Of a stretch of DNA of 64,000 bases, positions 19,664 to 31,484 are shown in pieces (position 1 is the first letter of the stretch; the number at the start of each line of letters is the position of its first letter). The translations under genes and the position numbers were made by a program. Origin of the DNA: Toxorhynchites rutilus septentrionalis. Lineage: Eukaryota; Arthropoda; Insecta; Diptera; Culicidae. The DNA is taken from NCBI RefSeq assembly GCF_029784135.1, contig NC_073745.1:57615705-57679704 (forward strand), in the 5' to 3' direction. Below the pieces are notes generated by a model that made no database searches, had not been told where the DNA came from, and saw only the letters and a list, made by a program, of their open reading frames with translations.

Positions 19664-20920
19664 ACGAGGGGGGAATTAGCAAGGTAAATTAGGTGCCGTT
19701 TTCTTTGCCCAAAGAAATGTTCCGCTAATCTTCTTTGACTTTAATTTAATTAGGTAACTTTCGGAACTAATCGTATCTCCACTACCAAAAGTGAGCGACG
19801 TGTATTGAATTTCATTCCATTTCTCGCTTGATTACTTTCCGAGTGCTAATTAAATTTGTATCCTAGTCACATTCCCCATTCCTCGAGTTGTTCGCAATTG
19901 AGACGAGATTTCTAAATTTTAGCCGCCTCCGAGAAGCCTCGAGAAGTATGTTCCAAATTTCATTTTTCCGGCCACTCAGCTGTTACCACCTAGGGAAGAG
20001 AAATATTATTACATTCTCGAGTGGTAATTGATGTAGAGCTTGGAGAGCCTTTATTGCCCTGTGTTGCGCAACCATCACGTAGCTAATTAATTAAATTGAA
20101 TGTTTTCCCTTCTGTAGTCAGTTTCGTTTACAATTTCATTTCATCGTATTGTTTTGGGGCAAATCAACGCTACCAAAACCGTTGACTGAACATTTCCAAG
20201 AAGTCCTTACCCGGTTTTAAGATAACTCTCATTCTACCTGCAGGCCGAAGCTACGCATTCAAGTTTCTGTGAAGCGGTGGGGACAAAGAAAATGGAAAAG
20301 CTGGGAACAAAACTTTTAAAATCCTACAAACAACTTATGTTTTCTGTTAACACACAACAACGGAGCAATATCAAATCTAGGAGAACGAAAAAAAAATACA
20401 CACACATTTGAGAGAATAATTTATTTTATACGCAGAGTTGCATTTTACCAATATTTCGAATACATACAACGTTCGGAAGCGACGAAAAACTCTATGGAAG
20501 CTTTAATTAGTTTTGATTCTTTTCTACGAAGATAGAGAATATATTCAATCTAGCAGATGTAGCGTATATTTAAAATACTGAACAAATAAACAGTTAAAAA
20601 TTGAAATTTAAACTTATATATTAACTTTACAAATCAAATCGATGGTTTCCTGATAACAAACAAACAAAAAACAAATCCAAACTATTAGATGTGAGTTGTT
20701 AGACAACTGAATCGAATGAACAGAGGAAAACAACAGAAAACAAATAGCATATTCAGAAGGAACGCATGGCCAACTACTCTTCTACTACTTTTACCGCTAT
20801 TACTACAACTATTACTACATTTTCACCATTTTCACAACACCTTACGACACGAACAAAATCGTATCACACGCACCAACCACTTTTTCGATCTTACTGTGTG
20901 ACCCACGGATAAAAATAAAG
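19664..20920 (+). other. rdgC: Probable rdgC 3' UTR
   Basis: This is AT-rich sequence without repeats, directly downstream of the stop. AATAAA poly(A) signals occur at 20585-20590 and 20914-20919. Which one is used cannot be decided here. 20921-21721 is further AT-rich sequence with nothing recognised. Confidence 0.5.
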
Positions 20921-22698
20921 CATATAGATAAAATTTTGAAAAAACAAACATGTTAAAGCGAATTTTTGCGAGTTCAATGGTTGCTGTTTTATAAGAATAT
21001 TTCCCATTAACTAATTCACACCGAGAAACTAATCGATTATAGTTGTTAAAGAGAACATGCCAAACAAACAAGAGAGAAAGAGGTGAAAGAAAACCAATCT
21101 AGACGTTTTTTACTCCTGAAGCTAGTGATAATGTAAGGCAGTGGAATAAGTTTCTCCATAGAGATCTAGTTTATTTCAGCAGTTGTAATTTATTTCGACC
21201 GTTTGCAGAATGAGAAACATATTTGTGCAAGCTTTCAAAGGTATAATTTTACCTAGAAGAAACTTTTGTATATAGTGTTTGTATATTCCTGGTTTTAACT
21301 GTTATGGAATGAAGATTTAATTTAACGCATTGCATTAAAACTAGTCAAATTCATGAATTTTTAAAATTCTTCATAAGTCGCTTTAAAACGAAGCAAAAAC
21401 CGGAAAAAAACAAGAAAACTACATTCACGTTTGAAAAAGAAATACGCTGGCATATTTTTCCTCTGCTACACGTTGAACAAGGAGTCATTTCAGGCCACTT
21501 TGTGTTTTTAAGCTACGTAAACGTCTACTATGAATGAAAAACAAGATAAAATATACCAAAGCTAAATGTTGCTGTTTTTACGAAAAATGTTATCTTCAAC
21601 AAAAGACACGCTGGAATGCGAATTAAAGATAATGAATATAAATATATATGGGGGAACACCCTTTTTTTTATTTGTAATATTGTGAAAACATTGTTTTGGT
21701 AAGTCATGATCTCTCTATGCAGGGGAAAAGGGGGAAATTTGGACCACCTAAGCAAATCGCCTAATCTTTCCAAACCAATACGGTCTAAATAAAAAAATGT
21801 CACATTGTATCCTATGCAACACTTGTTTTCTCTCAGTCAATAATGTTTAATCATTATATCAAGCTTTAAACTATCATATATATCACAATATAAAAGAGAT
21901 GATTTTTGGACATTAAAATTTGATGCGGAGTGATTTGGACCATCTGTGGGGTGATTTGGTCCAGTGCTTGTTTCATCGAAAAAACATATTTATGTTTATG
22001 TAAAATATTTTGGAATAATGTTACAATCAATAACAGTGGTCTGGGATCGATACCAGGTGTCTTGGCCATATTCCAGACCAGAAAAAATGGATTGAGAACA
22101 TCTCGAATTCTGCATGGATGTTTTCACTGTTGTTCGAGCATTTTCAAACACTTTTGATGCTTGGTCAAAGAAAATTCGTTCTCGATGGCCTGCGTTGCTT
22201 TTTCAAGCTCCTCCTTCTTCCAACGTTGTCTGTCCATCCTCTTTTTGTTATTCAGCGGCATTTGGAATCAATTAGATCAAAGAAAAACCCCAAATCTGTA
22301 AGACCAATTCACCCCACAAAAACGTTTCCATGTCACCCCACACAACATGCAAAAAATAAAATGCAATTAATTTAATTTATTGTTATCAAACTTACAGTTT
22401 CGCTGCATCAAATTGTTCCTCTCAGAGCCCGAAATCTTCGAAAGTGAAAAATGAGGACCGAATCTACTCTCAGCAGCTTCGCTTCGACAAGAACTGCCTC
22501 GGGAGTCGCCGCCAACAAAAAGACGGGTGGGTAATGTCGGGGACATAACCGGAGTGACGTAGGACTATAAAAAGGGGACAGCTTTTGTTAAATATATATT
22601 TTAAATATATTGTTTTATTTTCTTCTCCTACGTGAATACATACCTATCTACCTGAAAAAAGGATTAGTTTACTGTTTACTCTTTATGAATATGTTGAT

Positions 22699-23181
22699 GG
22701 TTCTAAAAGAACCTTTGGTGTTGTGTTTTTGTTATCACTCGATATTCCCATCTTGTTCGGTTAAACCTTCCTGTTTAGCTATTGCGTTTGCCACTCGCCA
22801 CAGCTTTCACAGTTGGAAAATTTCATCCCATCCAGCTTGTGACATGTTGTTCAGTAAATTACATTTAATGAGACGTGCCGGAGAAACACTTTGCCACTCA
22901 CTGAAACTAATTGTTGCCTTGATGAGCGCCGAACCGAAGCTGCTCTGTTCTTGATGCGGGGTTTCTGATTGTCGTGAGCAGCTTTGCAAGCCAACTCGAG
23001 CACTCCGACGGCCGAAACTCTATAATCGCTGTTAGGTATACTGGTGCTCCGGCACCAATTCGTTCGGCCTAGTTATCCTTGCGGAGCAATCAGTGAATGC
23101 GACCAACAAGGAACTGGAGACCTGTACGGTTCGAGTGAGACTTTGCCTTTCCCTTAACTTGTCCTCCTTTGTTACGTCCAC
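22699..23181 (-). pseudogene. Histone H2A pseudogene, downstream copy in GH3
   Basis: The minus strand reads [20 protein letters not shown], then GLQFP, with later matches to GAGAPVY and VLELACKAAHDNQKTRI. The start codon is lost, and stops and a frameshift are shared with the copy at 2566. It ends in a stem-loop with one base lost (GGTTCTTTTAGAACC, 22713-22699). Confidence 0.85.
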
Positions 23182-24008
23182 GATGCCGATGCCGTACAAC
23201 CACACTGGTTTACGGTTTGAAAGAAAATAAGATATTTTTTTAGGGTCCGCGTGTTTTATACTCTAGCGGTACACACTCACAGGATAGAGACAAATCGGCA
23301 GACTCAGCCAGAGGGGCGAGTCCAACGAGACGAACGAATGAGCGTTAAAAGGGAGCGATGGCAAAAAAATACATTCATTACGATTTGTTCGCTCGTTGGA
23401 TTCACATGCAGGCTAAAAAGGGTCCTTTTTAGGATCACAAAATGATCTTCAATCTAAAGAGTTTATTGTTTTGTTATCTCTCGATATCCCCATCTTGTTC
23501 GGCTAAACCTTTCTGTTTAGCGATTGCATTTGCCACTCGCCACAGCTTTCACAGTTGGAAAATTTCTTCCCATCCAGCTTGTGACATATTTTACAGTAAA
23601 TTACATTCAATGGCACGTCGCATTACCACCACTCAGTATCGGATTGAAGGTAATTTTAACCTGTAATTGAACATTTGCGATGACAGTGGTACAGTGTCGA
23701 CTTTCAATGTGGGGTCATAATTTCGGGGTCCAACTCTATGTTTACAAAAATGTCCAACTAAATATGTCGCATTACAGGTCCGTCCAATTAGCTAAATGTC
23801 GAGATAAGTGTAAATTACTGTACTTTCAATCTAGAAGCAATTTAAGAATTGGTGAAAATCAATAGCTCAGAACAACTGCCAAATTCACATACTCATCATA
23901 TCCTGGCGAACAAATTATGAAAAAATCAATTTGTTTTATTATTATTTTGGATATTGTTTTAGAAAGCATTGAACTGTATTTCCTGAACTCTTTTTTGGAA
24001 GGTTTAAT

Positions 24009-24469
24009 GGCCCTGAAAAGCGCCTTGTTTTATGGAATGGTTCCAATTTAGAAAAAACTTAGTACTCGTGGTTTTGAAAAAAACCATTTCGAACGCCCTC
24101 GATGCCGCCTTGTTCTGGATTTGCTACCAAAGCAGTTTGTATAAAGAACAAACTTTTTTCTTCTGCTACCTAATGCCGTTTTGCGATTGCGTTTGCCATT
24201 CGCCACTCGCTGCAACTGCCTGTTGTCTTGATGTCCACCGAACCGAATGTGTTCTGTTCCGAATGCGGGTTTTCTTATTGTCGCGAGCAGCTTTGCCAGC
24301 TAATTCGATAACATCGGCGGCCGAAACTATATGTCGCCTGCTAGGTGGACTGGTGCACTGGTACTAACGCGCTCGGCCTAGCTACCCTTGCGGGGAACTC
24401 CAGATCAACACGGTTCGAGCGGGATTTTGCCTTTCCCTTCACTTTTCCTCTTTTACCATGTCCAGACAT
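24009..24469 (-). pseudogene. Histone H2A pseudogene, upstream copy in GH3
   Basis: An ATG at 24469 opens MSGHGKRGKVKGKAKSRSNR, close to the H2A N-terminus. It shares with the 3697 copy the deletion after EFP that removes VGRIHRLL, and later stops. Recognisable further pieces are ERVSTSAPVHLAG and IELAGKAARDNKKTRI. A stem-loop, GGCGCTTTTCAGGGCC, lies at 24024-24009. The shared defects show that the upstream copies of GH1 and GH3 descend from one already damaged ancestor. Confidence 0.88.
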
Positions 24470-24548
24470 GGCTGCTTGGGTTGGTTTGTTGATGTGTTGT
24501 GATGCGAACCGATGTGGTGTACGGTTTGAATGAGAATGATCGTTACGG

Positions 24549-24750
24549 AAGGAAGGAAGGTATTGTATTATAGAGACTTTAAACCTTTGCAGTTCATTCG
24601 TCTCTAGCCTTGAGAAAGGCCCTTTGAAAACTCTACTCTACTCTACTTCAGCGCTACCACCTCCACCCTCTTGCCTTGAGAAAGGCACTCGATCCCTCGC
24701 CGTCCAGCTCGTCCAGCAACGATGTTGTCCAGTCGGTGTCCACACAAAGA
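24549..24750 (-). mobile_element. SINE-like element, copy 2
   Basis: This 202-bp unit ends in the CCTTCCTTCC tail and is flanked by a 13-bp duplication, ATGATCGTTACGG (24536-24548 and 24751-24763). The corresponding site in GH1 near 3754 is empty. Confidence 0.78.
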
Positions 24751-24775
24751 ATGATCGTTACGGCAGCGGAGCGGG

Positions 24776-24936
24776 GATTTTTAAGCTGACTGGAGAATTA
24801 CGCATGTGTGAGACTGCGACCAATGTTTCGTTATTTTGTTTCTTTTTCCTTTCCAATCGTGCTTCATTCTATTTCGCTGCTGCTCTGGTTGCCCGTTTTG
24901 GTCGGTACGATTTGAGGAGCACAAAATGGACCAATC
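24776..24936 (-). promoter_or_regulatory. Histone-type promoter region of the H2A gene in GH3
   Basis: On the minus strand an inverted CCAAT box (TTTGATTGGTCCATTTTG, around 24931) is followed about 150 bases later by a TATA-like CTTAAAAAT (around 24785), then after the SINE by ATTCTCATTC and the ATG at 24469. GH1 has the same arrangement. The combination fits a replication-dependent histone promoter. Activity is not shown. Confidence 0.45.
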
Positions 24937-26499
24937 AAAAATGGGCACATAGTGCATTTGGACAATGCTTGATATTTCACAATTATTCAATTATTTATCT
25001 CATGAAAAATGAAATGTTATCCGTTATGATAGATGCGTAGATATATTTCCTATCAATTGATGCAAAAACCTTTACGATCTATTGAGAAATGCTCGAGTTA
25101 TAAGCGTTCCAAATCTTGCATTTTTTCCTACTTGTTCAGTTCCTAGATTTTCATTTCACCCCCATTATCTTCCGGTTAGACGTAGTCCTACGTCAAAAGT
25201 GACTTGACTAATGATTACAAATCTGCCTCTTCATTCAACTGACTTCAATCCACACTTCCATTTCCCCCTGGCACTAATTTTATACCCGCGCACGCAATCT
25301 TATTTTACGTTCATATAAAGAGGAACGGAAACTTGATTTCTGATGCAAAAAAGAAGTTAACCCATAAATGGACGGTTTATTGTCTACCCATCGTGAACTC
25401 AAACCAATGAACTTAGACATTTATCAAGTATGCTATAAAGGTCCTCACGTTAGTATTAGTTAGTATAAGGCGTGCAAAATAGCGCGCGCACACACTGCAC
25501 GTTATTTTATACGTGTAAGTGATTTTCGTGTACGATACAGAAGAATCTAGCTCACCTGTAGCGTATGTCAAACCACATTGAACTCAAACATCGATGCATG
25601 CACATGTACATGGAGAGAGAAAGAGAGGAACGAATTCGTTTTGGGGGAAGTCACTTCAAAATGCAATGAGGACAATTTGACTGGGAAGAATGAAATGATA
25701 TAGTCGAGTCGGTAGAGGGAGATAGTGACTAAACGCCCGACTGGCTGTTCAGTCGTTTTGGTGGAGAAACTGCATGAAGAAGCCAAAAGTCATTTGTAAC
25801 TGACTATGGATATAGTCAGTCAGATAGTCAGCTGACTATCCTCAGTTGACTATGACTATGCAGAGCCCTGGTTCCTCTTCTGTAGACGAACAGAACTTTA
25901 CTGCACAATACATGAAAAGTTTGTTTAATCAGCGGGAAAAACCTTAAAACCACGATCGGAAAATTCACATTTTTTGACAATCAAAGTGCTTACTGTGTTC
26001 ATGCTATCATTCACTTCGAATTTTAACAAAGTTTTTTTTACGTTAGTTACATACGGTTTATTAATGAAAGAAGATGACATTATAAAAAATCCAAGTTGAG
26101 CCGAACTTTTTGAGATAATGGGGTGGTCCAAATCACCCCGTATGTCCAACTCACCCCGTGTTACCCTACGAATCTGCGGCAGTATGCGACAATGCGGGAG
26201 AATCTCGCCAATGACGAGTGTCTGGTGAATAGAGTGCATCGAATTATACAGGGTGTACCATTTAAATCAGTTATCACCATTGCTTCTCCCGAAAGGATGA
26301 CTCTACGGTAACAACGAGTACATTCACTTTTTCAATTCTGAAAACATAAACAAAACTCCATATCAATGTATTCTCCTAATCACTGATTAAATAAATCATT
26401 TCACCTTTCCAAACATCAACATTTTCATCATACAGCCAAAGTCATGTCAACTCGTCTTTGGAGTTGGCAGCACCATCTCAGATAGCAGTGAAACGTTAA

Positions 26500-27821
26500 G
26501 CCGGGTTCAGACGGTGCGAGTAAGAATACGATTCGGTCTAGTCAGTTACTGCAGTGCAGCTACTCACACCGTGTGAACACATCATGCCAGTTAGTGTCAT
26601 TTGTAATTCGGCGTGCGAGCTACTTCAAAGTTTTTTGAATTCACTCGCACTTGCATCCCTCAAAACGCCAAAAACAGAATTTAGCGTTCGAATCAGGGAT
26701 GCCAAATGTGAAGAAATGTCTCTATTTTTAAGATATTTGCGAATATGCGAAGATATTTATAGACTTGAAAATTATTGGATCAACAAATAAAACCCTCAAA
26801 GTTTCTAAATGAAATCGTTGTTATTTTGTTTTGCAAGCTGGCGGGGCACGCTTTATTTTTGAGATAGTTTTCTTGAGAATTTCTAATATAGAATCAGGCA
26901 CAATTTTCATTCAAAATTCACTCACAACTTGCAAAAAAAAAAAAGAATACATATTCGATTTCAAAAAGTACATTTTCATTCATTATTTTAATTTTTGACG
27001 CGTATTTATTCCACCTGCAAATCTACTATCATTTTTATTTGATAAATTGGTACACGAAGCTGCTGGCAAGGCGAAATAAATAAAATTTTAAAAAATCTTT
27101 TAGGTTGTCATTTATAGCATCACATACTTCCGGAATTATCTTAGCTATGAATGCTTTCGAGATTCTAAAAAATATCGACAACTATCTGAACGATATTCCA
27201 GAAGCAAGGCACATCAATGTCCTTTTTCATTTCACTCTTGCAGGTATAGCATCCCTCATGAGTGTATCTTGCCGTTGTATTCTTGGTCCAATGAAATCCA
27301 ACAGTGTTTCCACTAATTGAGGTGTTTTTCTCAACACTGCTATGTACTCTAGAGGATCATCATCGTAGAGTTCCTTCAAGATTTTATTTGTTGCTCCTTT
27401 TCCTTACATCCAATTCCTGGCCCAAATCCTGTTGCCTTTCTGCTTTTTCGGATAGTACCTTCAGTTCGAAGAAATTCAGCACAAAGTATTTTTATACACG
27501 GTCAGCGTGTATTTCGCGATAAAATTGTGGAACTAAATAAAATAAATGCAATTGAAAACCTGAGACGAAAACTGCCAATAGAGAAGTCGATTTCGGATCA
27601 ATCATCTGTTAAATTCGGACCTGATTACTGTTTCTGACTATTTGATGGACATTTGAAAAATCATCTGGCATCCCTGGTAAGCCAATGCTGTAGTATCTAG
27701 TTTCTCGTCAGCAGCTCACACTGTGTGAACGGACAAGGCGAGTCAACCAATTGTCAAGCGAGTTCACCGGGTCAGTAGCTGCTCATTCTCAAGTCAGCTA
27801 CTAGCAACGTATAAATGGGCC
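26500..27821 (+). mobile_element. 1322-bp TTAA-type element, first of a tandem pair
   Basis: It starts GCCGGGTTCAGACGGTGCGA after TTAA (26496-26499) and ends TATAAATGGGCC. Start and end form an imperfect inverted repeat (TTAAGCCGGGTTCAGACG against TTAAGGCCCATTTATACG). Two small ORFs of 78 and 71 codons have no recognised relatives. An inner pair of inverted sequences, CAGGGATGCCA and TGGCATCCCTG, suggests an older element inside it. TTAA targets are typical of piggyBac-type elements, but no transposase is present. Confidence 0.6.
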
Positions 27822-27835
27822 TTTATGGATGTAAA

Positions 27836-29157
27836 GCCGGGTTCAGACGGTGCGAGTAAGAATACGATTCGGTCTAGTCAGTTACTGCAGTGCAGCTACT
27901 CACACCGTGTGAACACATCATGCCAGTTAGTGTCATTTGTAATTCGGCGTGCGAGCTACTTCAAAGTTTTTTGAATTCACTCGCACTTGCATCCCTCAAA
28001 ACGCCAAAAACAGAATTTAGCGTTCGAATCAGGGATGCCAAATGTGAAGAAATGTCTCTATTTTTAAGATATTTGCGAATATGCGAAGATATTTATAGAC
28101 TTGAAAATTATTGGATCAACAAATAAAACCCTCAAAGTTTCTAAATGAAATCGTTGTTATTTTGTTTTGCAAGCTGGCGGGGCACGCTTTATTTTTGAGA
28201 TAGTTTTCTTGAGAATTTCTAATATAGAATCAGGCACAATTTTCATTCAAAATTCACTCACAACTTGCAAAAAAAAAAAAGAATACATATTCGATTTCAA
28301 AAAGTACATTTTCATTCATTATTTTAATTTTTGACGCGTATTTATTCCACCTGCAAATCTACTATCATTTTTATTTGATAAATTGGTACACGAAGCTGCT
28401 GGCAAGGCGAAATAAATAAAATTTTAAAAAATCTTTTAGGTTGTCATTTATAGCATCACATACTTCCGGAATTATCTTAGCTATGAATGCTTTCGAGATT
28501 CTAAAAAATATCGACAACTATCTGAACGATATTCCAGAAGCAAGGCACATCAATGTCCTTTTTCATTTCACTCTTGCAGGTATAGCATCCCTCATGAGTG
28601 TATCTTGCCGTTGTATTCTTGGTCCAATGAAATCCAACAGTGTTTCCACTAATTGAGGTGTTTTTCTCAACACTGCTATGTACTCTAGAGGATCATCATC
28701 GTAGAGTTCCTTCAAGATTTTATTTGTTGCTCCTTTTCCTTACATCCAATTCCTGGCCCAAATCCTGTTGCCTTTCTGCTTTTTCGGATAGTACCTTCAG
28801 TTCGAAGAAATTCAGCACAAAGTATTTTTATACACGGTCAGCGTGTATTTCGCGATAAAATTGTGGAACTAAATAAAATAAATGCAATTGAAAACCTGAG
28901 ACGAAAACTGCCAATAGAGAAGTCGATTTCGGATCAATCATCTGTTAAATTCGGACCTGATTACTGTTTCTGACTATTTGATGGACATTTGAAAAATCAT
29001 CTGGCATCCCTGGTAAGCCAATGCTGTAGTATCTAGTTTCTCGTCAGCAGCTCACACTGTGTGAACGGACAAGGCGAGTCAACCAATTGTCAAGCGAGTT
29101 CACCGGGTCAGTAGCTGCTCATTCTCAAGTCAGCTACTAGCAACGTATAAATGGGCC
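27836..29157 (+). mobile_element. 1322-bp TTAA-type element, second of a tandem pair
   Basis: As far as I can read, this is identical to 26500-27821, with the same length and the same predicted small proteins. The two are separated by 14 bp (TTTATGGATGTAAA). Only the outer ends of the pair carry TTAA (26496-26499 and 29158-29161). Confidence 0.65.
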
Positions 29158-29161
29158 TTAA

Positions 29162-30149
29162 GAGCATTGGTCATTTAAGCAACTTTGCATACTTGAAATG
29201 TTCAAAAAAGAATAAGAGTCCTTTTTGAAGAGGGCCAAAATAAATTTCTTTATCTTTTTCAAAATTTTATAACTTAAAAACTATAATATCCATAAAATTC
29301 TGGTCAAAGGATGAAATGTAGGAGATTGTTTAAATTTACATACAAAAATATAAAAAAATACACTGGAAAAAATATTTAAAAAATTTTCAAAAAACGCATT
29401 TTAATATAAAATTTTAACATAAAATTACATGATACCCCTTACAATTTCTAGCAAGCATCGGAAGACACCGGAAGATGGGCACTTTTACAGGAATTTTTTT
29501 TTAACAACTGCTTTTTCATGTTTCCTTTCAAAAAATTACTAACAATCCTAAATTCGTTTAATGTCAAGATAGCGATATAATGTATTCGACAAAGTATTAG
29601 ATCTCATTAAAATGTGAACTTTTGTAGAAGACACCAACTTTTTATACTTTCTAGAATACATGGAATTTTTGTATGGAGACTCCTGAAAAAGTGAAATTTT
29701 ACTCGTTAAATTTTCGTGTGTAAATTTTCGCGTTTCACATATTCTAGACATGTTTTTAAATAGAAAAAAATTGCAGAATTTGTAAATCGCGATAATTTTT
29801 ACAAGAACATGAAAAAATTAAAATATTACGAAAACATGAAAATGTTGTTATTGGAAAAACTCTTTCCCTATAAAAGTGCCTATCCTCCGATATATGGGTT
29901 ATTTGTTGGAAATCGTAAAGGCTATGCATATCTATTCCTTACAGAATTTTATGATAAATGGATGCTTGAGAAAAAAAAATAATATCATATTTTGTTTATA
30001 ATATATTATCATATTTTTTCTCAACATTTTGTTTTATGGAGCTAATCGATTTGGCAATTGAAGCGAATTATATTTGGATATATTTTTGAGAAAAATTAAT
30101 TTGAATTTAAAAAAAAAATATTTTCAATGAAATATTGTTTTGTTCGATA
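29162..30149 (+). other. Very AT-rich sequence, no gene
   Basis: This holds long A and T runs and no feature that I can support. An inverted AT-rich relative of its right edge resumes after the mariner at about 30905. Confidence 0.4.
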
Positions 30150-30274
30150 TGGGGTTGGGGAAAAAGAAATGTCGTATTTCTGATCGAGATTTGACGCTTT
30201 ATTTAACATACTTAAAATTATCCAATTTAAGTCAAATATTTCGCAAAGTTGTTGCCATTTGGAAGGCAACTTCA

Positions 30275-30499
30275 TTATTCATTATCGGTTTCCACGACGA
30301 TTGGCCGACCAGTACGGGGTGTATCTTCGACAGCCATTACACCAGAACGAAATCGATCAAACCAACGCTGTGCTGTGCGAATCGTTACAGTATCGGGTCC
30401 ATAAACTACACGAATTTTTTCGGCCGCCTTCGTTGCAGTTTTACCTCGCAGGTAGTAAAAACGTAAAATATGGCGAATTTCTTGCTTGGATGACTCCAT
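30275..30499 (-). pseudogene. mariner transposase N-terminal fragment
   Basis: It starts MESSKQEIRHILRFYYLRGK and runs through the paired helix-turn-helix region (TIRTAQRWFDRFRSG) to PRTGRPIVVETDNE, then stops. It matches the DNA-binding half of mariner-type transposases. The catalytic half is deleted. Confidence 0.85.
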
Positions 30500-30563
30500 A
30501 TTTGACGCGCTATAACTTGAGACTGAAAAGGACAATCACAACACTGTCAAAACGACACTTGTA

Positions 30564-30770
30564 GGAAGGAAGAAAGGTATTGTATTATAGAGACTTTAAA
30601 CTTTTGCAGTTCATTCGTCTCTAGCCTTGAGAAAGGCCCTTTGAAAACTCTACTCTATTCTACTCCAGCGCTACCACCTCCGCCCTCTTGCCTTGAGAAA
30701 GGCACTCGATCCCTCGCCGTCCAGCTCGTCCAGCAACGATGTTGTCCAGTCGGTGTCCACACAAAGAATG
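30564..30770 (-). mobile_element. SINE-like element, copy 3
   Basis: This 207-bp copy has a perfect 10-bp duplication, GACACTTGTA, at 30554-30563 and 30771-30780. It lies in the 5' UTR of mariner M1. The unbroken sequence is seen in mariner M2 near 41470. Confidence 0.8.
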
Positions 30771-31107
30771 GACACTTGTAGCACAGATTGTCGTCTTTAA
30801 ATAGCCGTATAGTATGACCCGATGCGATAAGTACAACACAAGATATGTTTAAGTGTTGCCATATATTGACAATATACGACATTTCTTTTTCCCCAACCCA
30901 ATATTTTTAATGAAAACAATATTTTTTCCAATCACATCGAGCGAAACATGAAAAAGTTGTTGTTAGAAAAACTTGTTCCCTGTAAAAAATGTTTCCGATG
31001 TATGGGTAACTTGTTGTAAATTGTAACTTTTATTTTTTTGAGAGTTAAAAAAAAAAGTTTTTGAGTTTTAATTTGAGTTTGAATTTCAATTTTTTGAAAT
31101 GATTTTT

Positions 31108-31395
31108 GACGTAGAACTACGTCTTTCAGGAAGGGTGCCAAATCCGAAAACAAGTCACGTTTTTATGACATAAAGTTAGAGTTAATAACTATTTCCACAG
31201 CGAACGGATTCTGACGATTTGCATACCAATCGAATTGGAAATTCTCCAAGATTTGTTTGATATGCTATAGATTACAATTCTCTCTAACGTTTTAAATTGA
31301 TGAAAATTGGAAGCATTCCCATTTTTCTATACATTTGTTCTGCCGATTTGTGTCTTTCCCGTACCCGTACCGTCAATAACGAGCAATTTCCTTCA
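31108..31395 (+). mobile_element. GH18: GH-family 5' fragment
   Basis: It starts TTTTT|GACGTAGAACTACGTC and continues AGGAAGGGTGCCAAATCC, matching GH17. Its 3' end was not identified. Confidence 0.55.
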
Positions 31396-31484
31396 TTTTA
31401 TCCTTTCACCAGAATTTTATAGATATTATAGTGTTTGAGTCAATATTAGAAAATTTTATTAAAATTTTATTATTTATTAAAAAA

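Larger units (their letters stand above)
22522..25194 (-). mobile_element. GH3: GH-family element carrying two histone H2A pseudogenes
   Basis: The 5' hairpin GACGTAGGACTACGTC is at 25194-25179 after TTTT. The type-B 3' end with TGTCGGGGACA is at 22522, followed by TTTTT. In sense order: CCAAT-type box, TATA-like stretch, H2A pseudogene from 24469, stem-loop, spacer with a third partial 3'-H2A fragment (about 23450-23640), H2A pseudogene from 23181, stem-loop. It is the paralogue of GH1, and each provides an empty site for the other's insertions. A SINE sits at 24549-24750 in its promoter. Confidence 0.8.
21722..26169 (+). mobile_element. Non-autonomous element (family X), copy 2, with GH3 inside
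   Basis: The left end GGGGAAAAGGGGGAAATTTG and the right end, whose complement starts GTAGGGTAACACGGGG and continues TGATTTGGACCACC, are imperfect inverted repeats built on GGGG...TTTGGACCACC. Left and right parts match copy 1 at 11741-13680. GH3 is inserted inside, with AAAA on each side. Stretches of ATTTGGACCAT and CACCCCAC recur within the left part. No coding region of its own was seen. Confidence 0.6.
30150..30901 (-). mobile_element. mariner deletion derivative M1 with a SINE inside
   Basis: Terminal repeats TTGGGTTGGGGAAAAAGAAA (right, minus) and TGGGGTTGGGGAAAAAGAAA (left) are flanked by TA at 30148-30149 and 30902-30903. Only the first part of the transposase remains, joined to the 3' end of the element, so it is an internal-deletion derivative. 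A SINE occupies 30564-30770. Confidence 0.85.
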
